From Opitutus sp. GAS368 (GTDB taxonomy: Bacteria; Verrucomicrobiota; Verrucomicrobiia; Opitutales; Opitutaceae): a DNA stretch of 34,167 bases. Where the stretch lies: positions 1-34,167 of the forward strand of contig CAMBLN010000011.1 in NCBI GenBank assembly GCA_945868215.1, read 5' to 3'. Below are positions 32,557 to 34,167 of the stretch, one piece after another (the stretch's first letter is position 1; every line of letters starts with the position of its first letter). The notes under the pieces are model-generated. The model ran no database searches and had not been told where the DNA came from. It saw only the letters and a list, made by a program, of their open reading frames with translations. Position numbers and translations under genes: made by a program.

Positions 32557-33510
32557 ATGACTACCCCCGTTTGTTCCGCGCGCTGGAGTCTTCGCCCCCT
32601 GCTTGTTCTCGTCGGCCTTCTGGTTTTCTGCGCCGGCCTGCGGGCCAACAGCGACGAACGCGCCTGGATACTTTCGGACGGGACAACGTTTCGCGCCGAG
32701 CTCGTCCGCTACGACGAGGCAGCCGGCAAGGTCTTCCTTCGGTTGCGTGACGATGCCGCGGCGGGCGAATACGCCATTGATCGTTTCGGCACCGTGGACC
32801 GTGCGTGGCTTGCGGAATGGGCCGAGCTGGAGGACGACCTCAACGCGCTCGTCGCCGAGTTGGGCGGGAAGTTGACCCACCTCGTCACGACCGGCGCGCA
32901 CCCCACCGATTTGTTTGTTTATGAGCCCTCGTCCGTCCGCAAAGCCGGCGCGGCGTTGCCCCCCGCGCTCGTGCTGTTCCATCCCGGCGGCAAGGCCGCG
33001 CGCTACGTGAAAAGCCACATGGAGGCGGCGGAAAAGTCCGGGTTGCTGCTCGTCGGTTGCGGACAGTTCACCAACACCCACAGCGAAGAAAAAACCGCGG
33101 AGATGCTCGTGCGATTCAAGGAAGTCTTCCCGCAAATCCTCTCCCGCGTGCGCCTGGACCCCGCGCGCATTTTCCTGGGCGGCACGTCGGGCGGGGCGTC
33201 GCGCGCCTACCACTACACCGCGCAAGTCGCGCATCCCTGGGCGGGGGTCTATGCGAACTGCGGCTGGTTGAATGGCCGGGAGTATTACAGCCTGCCGTAT
33301 CCCGCCGGCATGCGCGTCGCCATGGTGAACGGCAGCCTCGACGCCCCCGCCAACCATTGGGTGGACGCCGACGGCGCGGTGCTGAAGCGCGCGGGCAACA
33401 CGGTGGGAGTCTTTGCCTTTGAAGGCGGCCACCAGGTCCCGCCGCCCCTGCACCAGCACATCGCGTTCGAATGGCTGCTGGGCCGCGAGGCCGACACCCG
33501 CGCGCCCTGA
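32557..33510 (+). CDS. Secreted alpha/beta hydrolase with N-terminal SHD1-like segment
   Basis: The protein has 317 residues. A signal peptide (LLVLVGLLVFCAGLRA) is followed by about 50 residues, AWILSDGTTFRAELVRYDEAAGKVFLRL ... IDRFGTVDRAWL, that resemble the SHD1-like module found in planctomycete and verrucomicrobial secreted proteins. An alpha/beta hydrolase fold of the esterase / PHB-depolymerase-like type follows. It has PALVLFHPGGKAARYVKS, the nucleophile elbow GGTSGGASR with Ser, YANCGWLN, and late GGHQVPPPLHQHIAFEWL with the catalytic His. Substrate and location (periplasm or outside) are inferred. The ATG at 32557 overlaps AGGG and gives a standard signal peptide. No partner genes are evident. 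Confidence 0.78.
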   Translation: MTTPVCSARWSLRPLLVLVGLLVFCAGLRANSDERAWILSDGTTFRAELVRYDEAAGKVFLRLRDDAAAGEYAIDRFGTVDRAWLAEWAELEDDLNALVAELGGKLTHLVTTGAHPTDLFVYEPSSVRKAGAALPPALVLFHPGGKAARYVKSHMEAAEKSGLLLVGCGQFTNTHSEEKTAEMLVRFKEVFPQILSRVRLDPARIFLGGTSGGASRAYHYTAQVAHPWAGVYANCGWLNGREYYSLPYPAGMRVAMVNGSLDAPANHWVDADGAVLKRAGNTVGVFAFEGGHQVPPPLHQHIAFEWLLGREADTRAP

Positions 33511-33608
33511 AACCCGCGGGGTGAGAGAGAAATTCAAGAAGTTGAGGCACGCCTCCTTTTGTCGGACGCCCGAGGCCCGATAAATTGAGGGTTTTCCAAA
33601 TTGAAAAA

Positions 33609-33636
33609 AAATAAAACGTTAGCTAACGTTTTATTT
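33609..33636. promoter_or_regulatory. Perfect 28-bp palindrome before the nucleotidyltransferase-like gene
   Basis: The sequence AAATAAAACGTTAG is followed immediately by its exact reverse complement. The palindrome ends 2 bases before the ATG at 33639, in an AT-rich patch that contrasts with the surrounding DNA. The position suggests an operator for a dimeric repressor, possibly autoregulation; a weak bidirectional terminator hairpin is the alternative. Confidence 0.65.
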
Positions 33637-33638
33637 AA

Positions 33639-34167
33639 ATGCCTTACGAGCCGTTGGATCAAACTCGCCTGACACAAGCGCTGCGGCGCTTGGGCGAGCT
33701 CGCCGTGGCCGAAGGAGTCGAGCTGGAATTATCCCTCTACGGGGGCGCGGTGTTCACCTTGGTCTATGGTTCACGCGACAGCACCAAGGACGTGGATGCG
33801 TTGATTCGTCCCTCTGATATCGGTCACCGCCTCGCCCGCCAGGTTGCTCGCGAACAGGAGTTGCCCGAGGATTGGATCAACTCCGACGTGGCGCAGTTTT
33901 TATCCGGGCAGGAGGCGAAACGTGCACTGCCGGCGGACACCTTTGGGCCGGGACTCGCGGTCACCGTGCCCACCGCCGCCTACCTGCTGGCGTTGAAGTT
34001 GCGCGCCTGCCGGCCACCGCTGCCTGGTTATGCGGGCGACGCGCCCGACATCCGCTTCCTCCTAGGCAAACTCAAACCCACCAACCTTGAAGACGTGGAT
34101 GCGATCTTTGCGCGCTTTTTCCCTCACGACGTGCTCGCCGCCCGTGCACGGGAACTGGTCGAAACCT
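33639..34167 (+). CDS. Nucleotidyltransferase-like protein (DUF6036/AbiEii-like), 3' end outside window
   Basis: The open frame runs from ATG at 33639 to the window edge without a stop (176 codons visible). The N-terminal part includes VELELSLYGGAVFTLVYGSRDSTKDVDALI, in which GG ... R-D-S-T-K-D-V-D-A is the nucleotidyltransferase active-site pattern with two Asp residues for metal. LAVTVPTAAYLLALKLRAC and DAPDIRFLLGKLKPTNLEDVDAIFARFF follow, in the order seen in DUF6036 and AbiEii-type proteins. Relatives act in toxin-antitoxin or abortive infection systems, but the group is broad. The start is set by the palindrome and by the first ATG. The codon mix includes TTA, CTA and GGA, rarer in the other genes here, so transfer is possible. 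Confidence 0.75.
   Translation, partial: MPYEPLDQTRLTQALRRLGELAVAEGVELELSLYGGAVFTLVYGSRDSTKDVDALIRPSDIGHRLARQVAREQELPEDWINSDVAQFLSGQEAKRALPADTFGPGLAVTVPTAAYLLALKLRACRPPLPGYAGDAPDIRFLLGKLKPTNLEDVDAIFARFFPHDVLAARARELVET

Overview
The window looks like a chromosomal segment of a high-GC Verrucomicrobiota bacterium, most likely an Opitutaceae relative. The basis is a PEP-CTERM sorting tail, a DUF5069 protein, a short lysine-rich histone-like peptide, LacI-like/AraC hybrid regulators, many SD-poor starts and abundant glycan enzymes. This placement is inference from gene content; no rRNA marker is present.

Layout. 1-3053 (+): the end of a PEP-CTERM protein with its terminator, a membrane-anchored TPR protein, a universal stress protein and an orphan two-helix sensor-like membrane protein. 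3109-7794: a probable glycan-use locus, with a GH2 beta-mannosidase (-), a divergent XylR-like regulator (+) with a palindrome at its start, and a BadF/GlcNAc-type kinase (-). 7911-10665 (-): a SIS sugar-phosphate protein, an LpxR-like lipid A deacylase and an RlmI-like methyltransferase. 10796-12755 (+): a DUF481 outer-membrane protein, DUF5069 and a small unknown protein. 12988-13083 (-): a 31-residue Lys/Ala peptide with a strong terminator. 13376-14239 (+): a polysaccharide deacetylase. 14297-18783 (-): a tight five-gene run (DUF985 cupin, pdxH, hybrid histidine kinase, RmlD-like reductase, lipoate-ligase-like protein). 18839-23593 (+): M20 peptidase, GH88 hydrolase, CheY-like regulator and MFS exporter. 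23604-29187 (-): a TAXI solute-binding-like membrane protein followed by a very large sensor kinase whose NMT1/THI5 sensor part is separated from the rest by a one-base frameshift. 29304-33510 (+): topoisomerase III, a PfpI/DJ-1 protein and an alpha/beta hydrolase. 33639-end (+): a nucleotidyltransferase-like gene cut by the window edge, preceded by a perfect 28-bp palindrome.

The most interesting feature is the load of small repeats, several of them read in frame inside proteins. A REP-like palindrome (core GCGAGC-AA-GCTCGC-TCCCAC) occurs at five loci, one inside the lipoate-ligase-like gene. A second, unrelated palindrome (AGAGTAACC-5 nt-GGTTACTCT) occurs inside the beta-mannosidase and again, inverted, upstream of the GH88 gene. 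A (TGACCAA)n tract encodes part of the LpxR-like signal peptide. Together they suggest palindromic elements tolerated in proteins, comparable in idea to Rickettsia palindromic elements.

Other points are a degenerate receiver (Asp to Asn) in one hybrid kinase, binding-protein-like sensors with no transporter genes nearby, and a change in strand composition near 19-20 kb. No tRNA, rRNA, CRISPR array or IS transposase was seen, and no stretch above 300 bases lacks a gene.
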